Shown: one piece after another, positions 34,661-43,661 of the stretch
Layout: each line of letters begins with the position of its first letter
How positions within the stretch are numbered: the first letter of the stretch is position 1
NCBI GenBank assembly: GCA_031180725.1
Contig: JAPSLO010000003.1
Span: forward strand, 338,548-402,547
From: Roseomonas sp.
GTDB lineage: Bacteria > Pseudomonadota > Alphaproteobacteria > Acetobacterales > Acetobacteraceae
Length of the DNA stretch: 64,000 bases
Reading direction: 5' to 3'
Program-made: the position numbers and the translations under genes
The notes under the pieces: generated by a model
Databases searched by the model: none
What the model was told of the DNA's origin: nothing
What the model saw: only the letters and a program-made list of their open reading frames with translations

Positions 34661-35839
34661 TCACCCCTCCAGGCGGGTCAGCATCTCCGCGCCGGGTTCC
34701 ACACCCAGGCCGGGGCCGTCCGGCAAGGTGTAGAAGCCGGCCTCGCAACCCATGTGGCGCGTGCCGGTGGGGTGCGTCAGGCTCAGGTTCGGCGTGAAGA
34801 TGCTGTGCTGGTATTCGTGCCAGGGCAGCTTCTGCAGCGCGCTGCTGGCCTGCAGGCTGGCCGCCATGAACAGCCCGACGCCGATCGTCGCATGCGGCAT
34901 CACCGCGAGGTTCTGCGCATGGCACAGCGCGCCGATGCGGATGAACTCCGTGATGCCGGTGCGGCCCATCTCCGGCTGGCCGATGCCGAAGCTGCGCGCA
35001 TTCATGCGCGGCTGCCATTCGAAAACGGTGCGCAACTCCTCGCCGATCGCCACCGGCACGCCGACGGCGCGCGCGACCTCCGCCGTGCCGGCGATGTCCT
35101 CCGGCGGGCAGGGCGCCTCGGCGAAGGCCAGGCGGTGTGGTTCCAGACGGCGGATCAGGCGGATCGCCTCGGCCGCCGTATGGCGCCAGTGCAGGTCCAC
35201 CATGATGTCGGGCTCAGGGCCGAGCGCCTCGCGCAGTGCGGCCATCTCGGCTTCCACCCCGTCGTCGGCGACCACGGCCGCAAATTTGAAGCCGCGATAG
35301 CCCTTCGCCTGCCATTCACGCGCGAACTCCACGCGTTCCGGCAGCGTCGCCTTGGGAAGGCCGGAGACATAGGCCGGTATGCGTTTGTGCCGCCGCCCGC
35401 CCAGCAGGGTGGAGATCGGCACGCCGAGCCGCCGCCCCAGCAGGTCCCACAGCGCGATATCCACCGCGGCCAGCGTGTCGAGGTAGAAGCCGCCGAAGAA
35501 GCCGCGCACGCGCATGAGGTCGTAGAGGTCCTCATGGATCACCGCCGGCGCGAAGGGGTTTCGGCCTTCCAGCACCGGCGCGACCACGTCGTCCACGATG
35601 GCGCGCACCGCTTCCGGCGCGACGATGCCATAGGTCTCGCCCCAGCCGGTCAGGCCTTTCTCCGTGTCGATGCGCAGCACCACGGAGCGGTCGCTGGTGG
35701 GATAGAGCGTGCGGTTGCCCTGGCGGACGATGTAGCCGCGCCGATTGACCGTCTCGCCCGGCCGCAGCGGGCCGAGATAGGGCACCTCGCGCGGGATCTC
35801 GACGATATAGGTCGTGACCCGTTCGATGCGGTCGTTCAT
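34661..35839 (-). CDS. mandelate racemase/muconate lactonizing (enolase superfamily) enzyme, probable sugar-acid dehydratase
   Basis: This 392-residue TIM-barrel enzyme has metal ligands in MVDLHW (Asp215), FAEAPCPPED (Glu241) and IGEELR (Glu267). The general base His is in VMPHATIG (His316), and the second-strand Lys is in FKFAAV (Lys185), the pattern of the mandelate racemase branch. Lactone hydrolase and DHDPS-like neighbours indicate dehydration of an aldonic or uronic acid to a 2-keto-3-deoxy acid. The exact substrate is not evident. ATG 35839 overlaps the stop of the DHDPS-like gene by four bases. Confidence 0.85.
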   Translation of the reverse strand: MNDRIERVTTYIVEIPREVPYLGPLRPGETVNRRGYIVRQGNRTLYPTSDRSVVLRIDTEKGLTGWGETYGIVAPEAVRAIVDDVVAPVLEGRNPFAPAVIHEDLYDLMRVRGFFGGFYLDTLAAVDIALWDLLGRRLGVPISTLLGGRRHKRIPAYVSGLPKATLPERVEFAREWQAKGYRGFKFAAVVADDGVEAEMAALREALGPEPDIMVDLHWRHTAAEAIRLIRRLEPHRLAFAEAPCPPEDIAGTAEVARAVGVPVAIGEELRTVFEWQPRMNARSFGIGQPEMGRTGITEFIRIGALCHAQNLAVMPHATIGVGLFMAASLQASSALQKLPWHEYQHSIFTPNLSLTHPTGTRHMGCEAGFYTLPDGPGLGVEPGAEMLTRLEG

Positions 35840-36756
35840 GGCTTGTGCATGGTCAGCGTCGGCGCGGCGGTTGCCAGCAGCTCGCCGATCTCCGCCAGGT
35901 CGCCTTCGTCCAGCTTCGGGCCGGCGGCGCGGGCGCCGGTATGGGTCAGCAGGCCGCGGCGCTTCAGCACCTCCTTCGTCGCGCGCACGCGGAAGGTCAT
36001 CTGGTAGGCCAGCAGAGGCAGTGTCAGCGTGTAGATGCGGCGCGCCTCGGCGCGGTCGCCGCGCTGCCAGGCCTGCCACAGCGCGGCATGGGCATCGGCG
36101 ATCTCCAGCGCGGGCATGGTGCCGCAGGCGCCGCGCGCCAGCTCGTCCAGCACGAAGCGCGCGCCAGCGCCGCCCATCACGCCGTCCAGGCCCTTGGCGG
36201 CCGCCAGGATGCGCGTGACATGCTGGCCGCAGGGCAGCGTCTCCTCCTTCACGTAGCGGATGGCCGGTACCTCGGCGGCGATGGCCGCGACCTTCTCCGG
36301 CGGCAGGCCGGCGCCGTTCGGGGCCGGGGCATTCTGCAGCATGAGCGCGATGCCGGGCGCGGCCTCGGCGACGGCGCGATAGAAGGCGACGTGCTGCGCC
36401 ACATCCTGGCCAGCGGCGGGCGGCGCCATGATCATCGCGGCCACCGCGCCGGCTTCCTGGCCTTCGCGGGCGCGGGCGGCGCTCTCGGCCGGGTCGGCAT
36501 GGCTGGCGCCAACCACGAAGGGCACGCGGCCAGCCAGGTGGCGGCCCAACGCGGCCACCAAGTCGGCGCGCTCGGCGGCGGTCAGCGTCTCCACCTCGCT
36601 CGCCATGCCGGGGAAGACCACGCCATCCACGCCGGCCTCGATGGCGAAATCCACCAGGCGCAGAAAGGCGGCGCGGTCTGGCGGGCCTTCCGGCGTGAAG
36701 GGCGTCGGCAGGACAGGGAAGACACCGCGGATGGCGGGCATGGCGTGGTCCTTCAT
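35836..36756 (-). CDS. DHDPS/N-acetylneuraminate lyase-family enzyme (probable 2-keto-3-deoxy acid aldolase or dehydratase)
   Basis: This 306-residue TIM-barrel protein opens with GVFPVLPTPFTPEG. The pyruvate-site region is PGMASEVETLT, and the Schiff-base lysine is Lys170 in IRYVKEETLPCG. The catalytic Tyr of the usual YNxP motif is replaced by Gln141 (LMLQNAPAPNG), as I recall for some 2-keto-3-deoxy-sugar-acid dehydratases of the family. It probably acts after the neighbouring enolase-family enzyme. Both ends show four-base overlaps with adjacent genes. Confidence 0.82.
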   Translation of the reverse strand: MKDHAMPAIRGVFPVLPTPFTPEGPPDRAAFLRLVDFAIEAGVDGVVFPGMASEVETLTAAERADLVAALGRHLAGRVPFVVGASHADPAESAARAREGQEAGAVAAMIMAPPAAGQDVAQHVAFYRAVAEAAPGIALMLQNAPAPNGAGLPPEKVAAIAAEVPAIRYVKEETLPCGQHVTRILAAAKGLDGVMGGAGARFVLDELARGACGTMPALEIADAHAALWQAWQRGDRAEARRIYTLTLPLLAYQMTFRVRATKEVLKRRGLLTHTGARAAGPKLDEGDLAEIGELLATAAPTLTMHKP

Positions 36757-38432
36757 GCGGAAAAGGCGTGTTCCGGCAGGCCCTTCGCACCGGGCCGCAC
36801 GGCGAAGACGCTGCCGGACAGCGGCGCCTCCTCAAGCTGCGCGGCGGAAAGGCGCACGCGCGCGCTGGTGATGTAGAGCGTGCCGAGATCCGGCCCGCCG
36901 AAGCAGCAACTTGTGGGGCGCGGCACGGGCAGGTGGATGGCGCGGTCGGTGCGGCCATCGGGCGCAATGCGCACCACGCGCCAGCCATCCCACAGCGCGA
37001 TCCAGACGCCGCCCTCCTGATCCACCGCCAGCCCATCGGGCACGCCTTCGCCTTCCGCGAAGCTGGCGAAGGGCCGGCGGTTAGTGATGGTACCGCGGTC
37101 CAGGTCGAAGTCGAAGGCATCCACGCGCCGCCGCGCGCTGTCGGCGAGATAGAGCCGCGTGTTGTCCGGCGAGAAGCCGAGCCCGTTCGGCACATGCAGC
37201 CCGGCCTGCATGGTCTGGCTGCCGCCGGCATCCAGCCGGTGCAGCGCGCCGGCATCGGGCGTGGAGTCCAGGGCCAAACTGCCCACCCAGAAGCGCCCGC
37301 GCGCATCGCAGCGGCCATCGTTCAGGCGTAGCGCGGCTGCCTGCGCGATGGGCGCTGCCAGCACCGGGCCAAGCGTTCCACCATCGAAGCCGCGCAGCCC
37401 GCTGCGCGCCGCGGCGACGAAGCCACCGGAAGCGCGCGGCGCCAGGGCGGCGACCATCTCCTCCACCGGCACGAGCTGGTCCGCCCCGCTCGCGGGGTCG
37501 CTGAGGTGGATGGAAGGCGCCAGGATATCCACCCAGAGCAGTCTGCCCTCATGCCACAGCGGCCCCTCGCCAAGCAGCGCCTCGGCACGCACCGCGACCT
37601 CCACGCCAGGCGAGACGGTGGCCGGGCGCGGCGCGACGGAGAGCGTCATCGCGGATTGCGCGGCATTGCCGGAGACGCGGCGCGCGGCCTCCATCACCTC
37701 GCGGCCGAGCGCATGCAGGCGGGCTTCCTCCAGCCGGAAGGCAGGCCCGACCAGGCAGATCGCGCCCAGCGGTCGTGCGCGGCGGTCCAGCACCGCCGCC
37801 GCCACCGCATTCACCCCGGCCGAGGCCTCCTGCAGGGAGATCGCGTAACCACGCGCGGCGGAGAGCACCAAGTCGCGCTCCAGCGCCGCCGCCGGCGCTG
37901 GCTCCAGCCGCTGCAGAAGGGTGGCGCGCTCGGGCGGAGGAAGCTGGGCCAGCATCGCCTTGCCGGCCGCGCTGGCGTGGGGCGGGATCCGCGCACCGAC
38001 GCGGTTGGCCAGCCGCACCGCTTCCTGCGCCGCAGCGTCGCGCTGGTCCACATAGAGCACCGCATCGCCATCCAGCACCGCCAGCCGCGCCGTTTCGCCC
38101 GCCAGGCGCGCCAGGCGGTCCAGTTCCGGCGCGGCGGTGGCACGCAGGTCGAAGCCCTCCCACACGCGATGGGCCATTTCCAGGAAGCGGGGGCCGAGGG
38201 CGAAGGTCTGGGTGGCGGGATCGTGGCGCAGCAGCCGTGCCTCGGTCAGCGCGGCCAGGATGCGGTGCACTGTGGGCCGCGCGAGGCCCGATTGCTCCGC
38301 GATATCCACGAAGCGCAGCGGCGCGGGTGCATCGGCCACCAGGTTCAGCAGGGCAATGCCACGCGTCAGCGCCTGCGTGCCAGGCACGCTGCCGCTTTCC
38401 TCCTCGGCTTCTGTGGGGCGGGCGCGGGCCAT
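36753..38432 (-). CDS. IclR transcriptional regulator fused to SMP-30/gluconolactonase domain
   Basis: This is one continuous 559-residue frame. Residues ~18-80 form an IclR winged HTH (RFVDIAEQSGLARPTVHRIL). Residues ~90-255 form an IclR ligand domain (IPPHASAAGKAMLAQL). Residues ~270-559 are a complete SMP-30/LRE beta-propeller with all four metal ligands: Glu289 in LGEGPLW, Asn371 in RLNDGRCD, Asn416 in HVPNGLGFS and Asp466 in GVPDGLAVD. ATG 38432 follows AGGGAG at five bases. A Met at residue 262 could allow a separate lactonase product, but it lacks a visible stop before it. The protein likely couples lactone hydrolysis with control of this sugar-acid locus. Confidence 0.88.
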   Translation of the reverse strand: MARARPTEAEEESGSVPGTQALTRGIALLNLVADAPAPLRFVDIAEQSGLARPTVHRILAALTEARLLRHDPATQTFALGPRFLEMAHRVWEGFDLRATAAPELDRLARLAGETARLAVLDGDAVLYVDQRDAAAQEAVRLANRVGARIPPHASAAGKAMLAQLPPPERATLLQRLEPAPAAALERDLVLSAARGYAISLQEASAGVNAVAAAVLDRRARPLGAICLVGPAFRLEEARLHALGREVMEAARRVSGNAAQSAMTLSVAPRPATVSPGVEVAVRAEALLGEGPLWHEGRLLWVDILAPSIHLSDPASGADQLVPVEEMVAALAPRASGGFVAAARSGLRGFDGGTLGPVLAAPIAQAAALRLNDGRCDARGRFWVGSLALDSTPDAGALHRLDAGGSQTMQAGLHVPNGLGFSPDNTRLYLADSARRRVDAFDFDLDRGTITNRRPFASFAEGEGVPDGLAVDQEGGVWIALWDGWRVVRIAPDGRTDRAIHLPVPRPTSCCFGGPDLGTLYITSARVRLSAAQLEEAPLSGSVFAVRPGAKGLPEHAFSA

Positions 38433-38472
38433 GTTGCTCCCTGGTTGACCGCGGCGTGGCGTGTCCATATCG

Positions 38473-38487
38473 TGGAACCAAGTTTCA
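38473..38487. promoter_or_regulatory. candidate IclR-type operator
   Basis: TGGAACCAAGTTTCA is a near-palindrome with one mismatch between its 5-base arms. It lies in the 93-base divergent gap between the IclR fusion gene and the Bug-type gene. IclR regulators often bind TGGAA-type inverted repeats. Binding here could control both directions. Confidence 0.35.
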
Positions 38488-38525
38488 AGACAGGCAAGAC
38501 CAGTCGGAGACGGGGGAAGCGGATC

Positions 38526-39509
38526 ATGCGCACGACGCGTCGAACCATCCTGGCGGGGCTGCCCGCCCTTGCCCTGCCAGGCTTGGCCCGCGCGCAGGAG
38601 GCCTGGCCCAGCCGGCCCATCCGCATGATCGTGCCCTTCCCGCCCGGCGGCGCGGCAGACATCGTGGGCCGCTTCCTGGCCACGCATTTCCAGCAGGCGC
38701 TGGGCCGCGGCGTGGTGATCGAGAATCGCGGCGGCGCGGGCAGCACCATCGGCGTGGATGCGCTGGCGAAGAGCGCGCCGGACGGCTACACGATCGGCCT
38801 GATCAACATTGCCGCCAACGCCATCGTGCCGGCGGTGCGCAAGCAGCCCCTGCCCTACAGGCCGCTCGAGGATTTCGCGCCGATCTCCAACCTGGCGGTC
38901 ACCCCGGCGCTGCTGCTGATCAATCCCCAGAAGCTGCCGAATGTGCAGTCGGTGGCGGATCTGGTGGCGGCCGCGAAGGCGCGGCCGGAAGGGATCAATT
39001 TCGGCTCCTCGGGCGTCGCCTCTTCGCTGCATCTCGGCATGGAGCTGTTCATGGCGAAGGCCGGCATCCGCATGACGCATGTGCCCTTCAACGGCGGCGG
39101 GCCGCTGCTGCAGGCGCTGGTGGCCGGCATCATCGATTGCTCTCTGGATGTCGCGGCCACCACCAATGCGCTGCTGCGCGAGGGCCGCATCAAGGCGCTG
39201 GCCACCACCGCGCCCAGCCGGATGCCGAGCTATCCCAACCTGCCCGCGCTGAATGAGAGCTTCCCGGGTGTCGAGCTGGCGTCCTGGCACGGGCTGGCGG
39301 CGCCGGCGGGCACACCGGCGCCCATCCTGGCGCGGCTGGCGGCGGAGACGCAGGCCTTCCTGCGCAGCCCGGAAACCGCGGAACGCTACCGCGCCCAGTT
39401 CCTGGAAATGCCGCAGGAGACGACGCCGGAAGGCTTCCGCGCGCTGATCGCCAGGGAAATCACCCAGTTCGCCGAACTCGCCCGAGCCCAGAACATCGTC
39501 GTGGAATGA
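38526..39509 (+). CDS. Bug-family (tripartite tricarboxylate transporter) solute-binding protein
   Basis: This 327-residue exported protein begins MRTTRRTILAGLPALALPG, a twin-arginine-type signal ending ARA|QEAW. The family pattern RPIRMIVPFPPGGAADIVGR follows, with later GINFGSSGVASSLHLG and MTHVPFNGGGPLLQALVAG. It captures carboxylated metabolites in the periplasm. No TctA or TctB membrane genes are adjacent. The divergent IclR fusion and its neighbours suggest a sugar acid or lactone ligand. Confidence 0.9.
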   Translation: MRTTRRTILAGLPALALPGLARAQEAWPSRPIRMIVPFPPGGAADIVGRFLATHFQQALGRGVVIENRGGAGSTIGVDALAKSAPDGYTIGLINIAANAIVPAVRKQPLPYRPLEDFAPISNLAVTPALLLINPQKLPNVQSVADLVAAAKARPEGINFGSSGVASSLHLGMELFMAKAGIRMTHVPFNGGGPLLQALVAGIIDCSLDVAATTNALLREGRIKALATTAPSRMPSYPNLPALNESFPGVELASWHGLAAPAGTPAPILARLAAETQAFLRSPETAERYRAQFLEMPQETTPEGFRALIAREITQFAELARAQNIVVE

Positions 39510-40477
39510 AGATGCCCGCTACTCGCCGTGCCCTGCTGGGGGCTGCCGCCGCCCTTTCCGTGAGCCCCGCTTCGGCGCAGGGGGCCTGGCCCGACAAGCC
39601 GGTGACGCTGATGGTCGGCTACGGCGCCGGCGGTGCCACCGACATCATCGCCCGCACCCTGGCCGAGAAAATGCAGCCGCTGATCGGCCAGCCGGTGGTG
39701 GTGCAGAACGTCACCGGCGCGGGCGGCACCATCGCCTCCGACCGCACGGCGAAGGCGGCGCCGGATGGCTACACCATCCTGCTGATCGCCAATGCCCATG
39801 CCGTGGCACCGGGCCTCTATGCCCGCCTGCCCTATGACACGGTGGCGGATTTCGCGCCGGTCTATTTCGCGGGGCATTCGGCCAATGTCCTGGTGGTCCC
39901 GGCCAATGCGCCGGACCGCGATCTGGCGGGGCTGGCCGCCCGCGGCCGCGCAGCACGGCAGCCCTTGCAGACCGGCAGTGCGGCGCTGGCCGGCTGGCAG
40001 CCCGCCCACCAGATCATGAAGGAAGCCCTGGGGCTGACACTGGAACATGTGCCCTACCGCAGCGGGCCGCAGGGTCAGACGGACCTCGTCGCCGGCCGGC
40101 TCGACTTCATGGTGAGCAACGTGCTGGAGGTGGCGGAGCATGTGCGCGCCGGCCGCCTGCGCGCGCTGGCCGTCACCAGCCCCACGCGCAGCCCGATGCT
40201 GCCGGAGGTGCCGACCTTCGTGGAGCTCGGCGTGCCGGCGCTGCAGGCCGATAGCTGGTTCGGCATCATCGCACCCCGCAACGCCCCGGCCGCTGCGCTG
40301 GATAAGCTGCATGACGCCTTCGCGAAGGTGGCCGCCATGCCGGAAGTGGCACCAAGGCTGCGCGACCTGGGCCTGATTCCCGCACCGATGTCCCGCGACG
40401 AATGGGGCCGCTTCTACCTGGCGCAGGTGGAGCAGTGGTCCGCCGTGCCGCGGCGCGCCAACATCCGCATCGAGTAG
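39506..40477 (+). CDS. second Bug-family solute-binding protein
   Basis: This 323-residue protein overlaps its upstream paralog by four bases. It has its own Tat-like signal (MKMPATRRALLGAAAAL, PASA|QGAW). Family motifs are VTLMVGYGAGGATDIIAR, KAAPDGYTILLIAN and LEHVPYRSGPQGQTDLVAG. The two binding proteins are only moderately alike, so they may recognise different ligands and share membrane subunits encoded elsewhere. Confidence 0.9.
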   Translation: MKMPATRRALLGAAAALSVSPASAQGAWPDKPVTLMVGYGAGGATDIIARTLAEKMQPLIGQPVVVQNVTGAGGTIASDRTAKAAPDGYTILLIANAHAVAPGLYARLPYDTVADFAPVYFAGHSANVLVVPANAPDRDLAGLAARGRAARQPLQTGSAALAGWQPAHQIMKEALGLTLEHVPYRSGPQGQTDLVAGRLDFMVSNVLEVAEHVRAGRLRALAVTSPTRSPMLPEVPTFVELGVPALQADSWFGIIAPRNAPAAALDKLHDAFAKVAAMPEVAPRLRDLGLIPAPMSRDEWGRFYLAQVEQWSAVPRRANIRIE

Positions 40478-40749
40478 CGGATGCAGTTCCCTGGAAGCAG
40501 GCAGCTTCGCGCCGCCGGCCATCCCGCACGGCGCCCACCGCCCTTCTAAAGGCGGTTGTCAGAATAACCTGTAGTTGTGCAGAGTAGATGAGGTGCAGAG
40601 CCGCTCTCGACGTCTTGGCTCCGGACCGGTTTGAAGTAACGGCAAGAGTAATCGTGATCATCCCGGCCGTTTGTCACCTGTAGGCTCCCCAGGTCATGAG
40701 GGGAGCATCTGGTGCGCGCCGGCCGCACTTGGCCGGTGCCGCCAACTCA

Positions 40750-42633
40750 ATGGCCATGAGCAATGATCGGCTTGCCGGACGGGAGGGAGCGAGTTCGCCG
40801 GCGCGGGACATCCGGTGGGATGTTCGTCCGCGGGCACCGAGCGACCCGGGCGTGCAAATGGGATGGGCCGTGTTCTTCGGTTGCTGGGCCGCGGCAGCGG
40901 CCGTCGCGCTCATGCTCGGCCGCGACACCAGCTGGGATCTGCGGAACTATCACTACTACAACGCCTACGCCCTGCTGGAGGGGCGGTGGGCGCTCGACCT
41001 CGCCCCGGCGCGGGCGCACACCTTCCTGCACCCGGGCCTCGACTTGCCCTTCTACCTGCTCACCCAGAGCCCGCTGAACTCCTGGCCTCGCTTGGTTTCG
41101 GTGCTGCAGGCCAGCTACGCAGGGCTGCTGGCCTTCCTCGTGCTCGCCGTGGCAAACCTCGCCTGCCACGGCCTTGCCTGGCGCGCGACCGCGGCCAGTG
41201 CGTTGGTCGCCTGTTTCGGCCTGACCGGCGCGGCTACGCTGCCGGAGGTCGGCGCCACCTACAACGACATCCAGATCGGCTGCCTGGTGGTCGGCGCGCT
41301 GTTCGCCCTGCTGCTCGCGCCAGGGGCGGAGGACACCGGCCGACCAGGGCGGGCGGACCTGCTGCGGCTGCTGGCGGGCGTGATGGCTGGTGCGGCGGTC
41401 GGGCTCAAGTTGACGGCCATCATCTTCCCGCCTGCCCTGGCGCTCGCGGCAGGCGTCGCGACGCAGGGCGGCACTGCGCTGCGGCTACGGGCTGTGGGCC
41501 TGCTGTCGCTCGGCGGCGCCCTGGGCTTCGTAGCCGTCTATGGCCCCTGGGGCTGGTTCCTCTGGGAGCGGTTCGGCAATCCCTTTGGCCCGTTTTTCAA
41601 CCTCCTCTTCCGCTCGCCCCTCTTTCCGCTCGAGCAGGGGCGCGACCTGAGATTCCTCCCGGACGGATTAGCAGAGGCGCTGGTCTATCCGCTGCTTTGG
41701 GCCCACCGCTCGCAAGGACTGGTGCTGGAGCCGTCGCTTGCCGACCCGCGTTTTGCCGTCGGTCTCGCTGCCCTGGTGCTCGCGGTCGCGGCCAGGGCGT
41801 CACGCCGGCTGCGCCGAAGCGGACACCTGGACGCAGCCAAGCTTGCCGGCGCGTCATGCGATCCCACATGGCGGGCCGCTGCACGTGCCGAACGAGCGGT
41901 GCTTGCCTTCGTGCTCGCCGGCTACGCTGCTTGGCTCGGCCTGTTCTCGATCTTGCGATATGCTGTCCCGATTGAGGTGCTGCTCGGCGTCCTGGTCTGG
42001 GCAGCCGCCCGTGAAATGCTGTTGGCAGCCGCGCCTTGGAACGGGCAGGGCCCGCCGGCCCCAATGTGGCGCGCCGGCGCGACGCTCTGCCTCGGCACCG
42101 CCCTTGGCATCTGTGCACTGGTGACGGAATACCCGACCCATCCGCGCGAGCCGTTCGCGTGGGAGCGGGAGCCTCGTGGGACGGCGGCGGTGGCAGTGAA
42201 CCGCATCGCGCTGCCCGCCGGCTCGTTGGTCGTCATGGTCGGGCCCGCGGTGTCCTTCGTCGCACCCTTTCTCGATGGTCCCGGCGTCCGCTTCGTCGGC
42301 AGCCCCAACTCCGAATGGGCCGGCGCGACCACCGATCCGGCCAGCTACGCGGCCCTGGTGTTGCGGATGGTGCGGTCGCACCCGGGGCCGGCCTTCGTGG
42401 TGCTGGAGTTCCCGGACTCGTACGACCATCAGGACGTGGACGTACTCGGTGCCAGCTTCGATCCCGCCTCTTGCCGGCCGGTGGCGAACAATCTCACGAC
42501 CGCGGTCCAGCTCTGCCCCTTGGCGATGAGCCATCCTCACGGGACGGGAACAGGCGCGATCACCCCATGGCACGCTCGCCTTGGAGCGACTCTTCCTGGC
42601 TGCCTTCGCGGTGCTTGCTCGCGTCCGCTATGA
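40750..42633 (+). CDS. large polytopic membrane protein, possible GT-C-type glycosyltransferase
   Basis: From ATG 40750 the frame gives 627 residues with roughly ten membrane segments. After TM1 it reads GRDTSWDLRNYHYYNAYALL, an acidic-aromatic periplasmic loop of the sort seen in GT-C membrane glycosyltransferases, then FLHPGLDLPFYLLTQSPLNS. A soluble tail follows (FVVLEFPDSYDHQDVDVLG). The function is unproven. No Shine-Dalgarno is clear and the true start may be internal. The 272 bases upstream and 292 bases downstream lack recognisable genes and are less GC-rich than the surroundings, which hints at a separately acquired block. Confidence 0.6.
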   Translation: MAMSNDRLAGREGASSPARDIRWDVRPRAPSDPGVQMGWAVFFGCWAAAAAVALMLGRDTSWDLRNYHYYNAYALLEGRWALDLAPARAHTFLHPGLDLPFYLLTQSPLNSWPRLVSVLQASYAGLLAFLVLAVANLACHGLAWRATAASALVACFGLTGAATLPEVGATYNDIQIGCLVVGALFALLLAPGAEDTGRPGRADLLRLLAGVMAGAAVGLKLTAIIFPPALALAAGVATQGGTALRLRAVGLLSLGGALGFVAVYGPWGWFLWERFGNPFGPFFNLLFRSPLFPLEQGRDLRFLPDGLAEALVYPLLWAHRSQGLVLEPSLADPRFAVGLAALVLAVAARASRRLRRSGHLDAAKLAGASCDPTWRAAARAERAVLAFVLAGYAAWLGLFSILRYAVPIEVLLGVLVWAAAREMLLAAAPWNGQGPPAPMWRAGATLCLGTALGICALVTEYPTHPREPFAWEREPRGTAAVAVNRIALPAGSLVVMVGPAVSFVAPFLDGPGVRFVGSPNSEWAGATTDPASYAALVLRMVRSHPGPAFVVLEFPDSYDHQDVDVLGASFDPASCRPVANNLTTAVQLCPLAMSHPHGTGTGAITPWHARLGATLPGCLRGACSRPL

Positions 42634-42925
42634 CGCCGAGCACCATCGGGACCTGAGCCGCCCGTTCGGCGCCGAATCCGCCATGCACAAGCGTATGCCA
42701 GCCACGCGGATCGGGGCTGGGCAAGCGGCGGTGGCCTGTCGAACACAGCCTCGCCTGGGCGCTGGAGAATAGGCGCCACGCGCAGCGCTACGACCGGCGC
42801 GGCTCCGTCATTCAGCCGCTGCTCCAGGCTGCATGCGTATTCCTGGTGGCAGACAGGCTCGCCCGTGAGTTCCAAGAACCGCGTCTTAGCATTATCGCGA
42901 TCACATCTCTTCCGATGGAGCGGCA

Positions 42926-43648
42926 ATGCTCGTCAGCCAGGGCGAGGCAAGGAATCATGCGGCCGACCGGAGACTGGCCTGCTGGCTGGCCAGCGTCGCC
43001 GGCGCGCTGAACGCCGTCGGATTCTACAAGGTCGGCCTCTACTCCTCCCACATGACCGGCGCGGTCTCGACCATGGCGGACCGCCTGGCCCTTGGCGAAT
43101 TCGCCGGCGTGCTTACCCTGGCCGGCGTGCTGGCCTGCTTCGTTGGCGGCGCGGCCCTCTCCACGCTGCTGGCGAATGAGGGCCATCGCCGCGGCTTGGC
43201 CGGCATCTACGCGCTCAGTATCCTGGCGGAGGCCGTGCTGCTTGCCCTGCTGGCGGCCGCCGATGCCTGGCTGCCGGAAGTGCACCACGGGCCCGCCTTC
43301 GTCTTCGGCCTCAGCTTCCTGATGGGGCTGCAGAACGCCATCGTCACCCGCATCTCCAATGCCCGCATCCGCACCACCCACATCACCGGCATGGTGACCG
43401 ATATCGGCATCGAACTGGGTAACCTGCTGGACATCGCGCTGCGCCGGCGCCGACGCACCGAGACCCAGGCAAATCTGGAGAAACTCAGCCTGCATCTGCC
43501 CACCGTCGGCTGCTTCCTGGCCGGCGGCACAGCCGGCATCCTGGCCTACCAGGCCATCGGCGCGCCGATGCTGATGACCGTCTCCGCCCTTCTCGCCGCC
43601 CTGGCCATGCCCGGCGTGCTCGCCACGCGCCGAACCGCCGCAGGCTGA
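42926..43648 (+). CDS. DUF1275 (YoaK-like) membrane protein
   Basis: This 240-residue protein has about six TM helices. DUF1275 patterns are ACWLASVAGALNAVGFYKVG, SSHMTGAVSTMADRLALG and NAIVTRISNARIRTTHITGM. The transport or signalling role of the family is unknown. GGAG lies six bases before ATG 42926. It converges with the transglutaminase operon, leaving only 13 bases between stop codons. Confidence 0.85.
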   Translation: MLVSQGEARNHAADRRLACWLASVAGALNAVGFYKVGLYSSHMTGAVSTMADRLALGEFAGVLTLAGVLACFVGGAALSTLLANEGHRRGLAGIYALSILAEAVLLALLAAADAWLPEVHHGPAFVFGLSFLMGLQNAIVTRISNARIRTTHITGMVTDIGIELGNLLDIALRRRRRTETQANLEKLSLHLPTVGCFLAGGTAGILAYQAIGAPMLMTVSALLAALAMPGVLATRRTAAG

Positions 43649-43661
43649 GGAGCGGCGCCTC

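Noticed and set aside
34661-37318. 885-codon open frame extending the enolase-family gene upstream through the DHDPS-like and SMP-30 genes
   Set aside because: Only the last 392 codons carry the family; the rest is out-of-frame sequence over two genes with clear homology.
42581-42772. 63-codon + strand ORF between the membrane protein and the DUF1275 gene
   Set aside because: No ribosome site, overlap with the preceding gene, and no recognisable motif.
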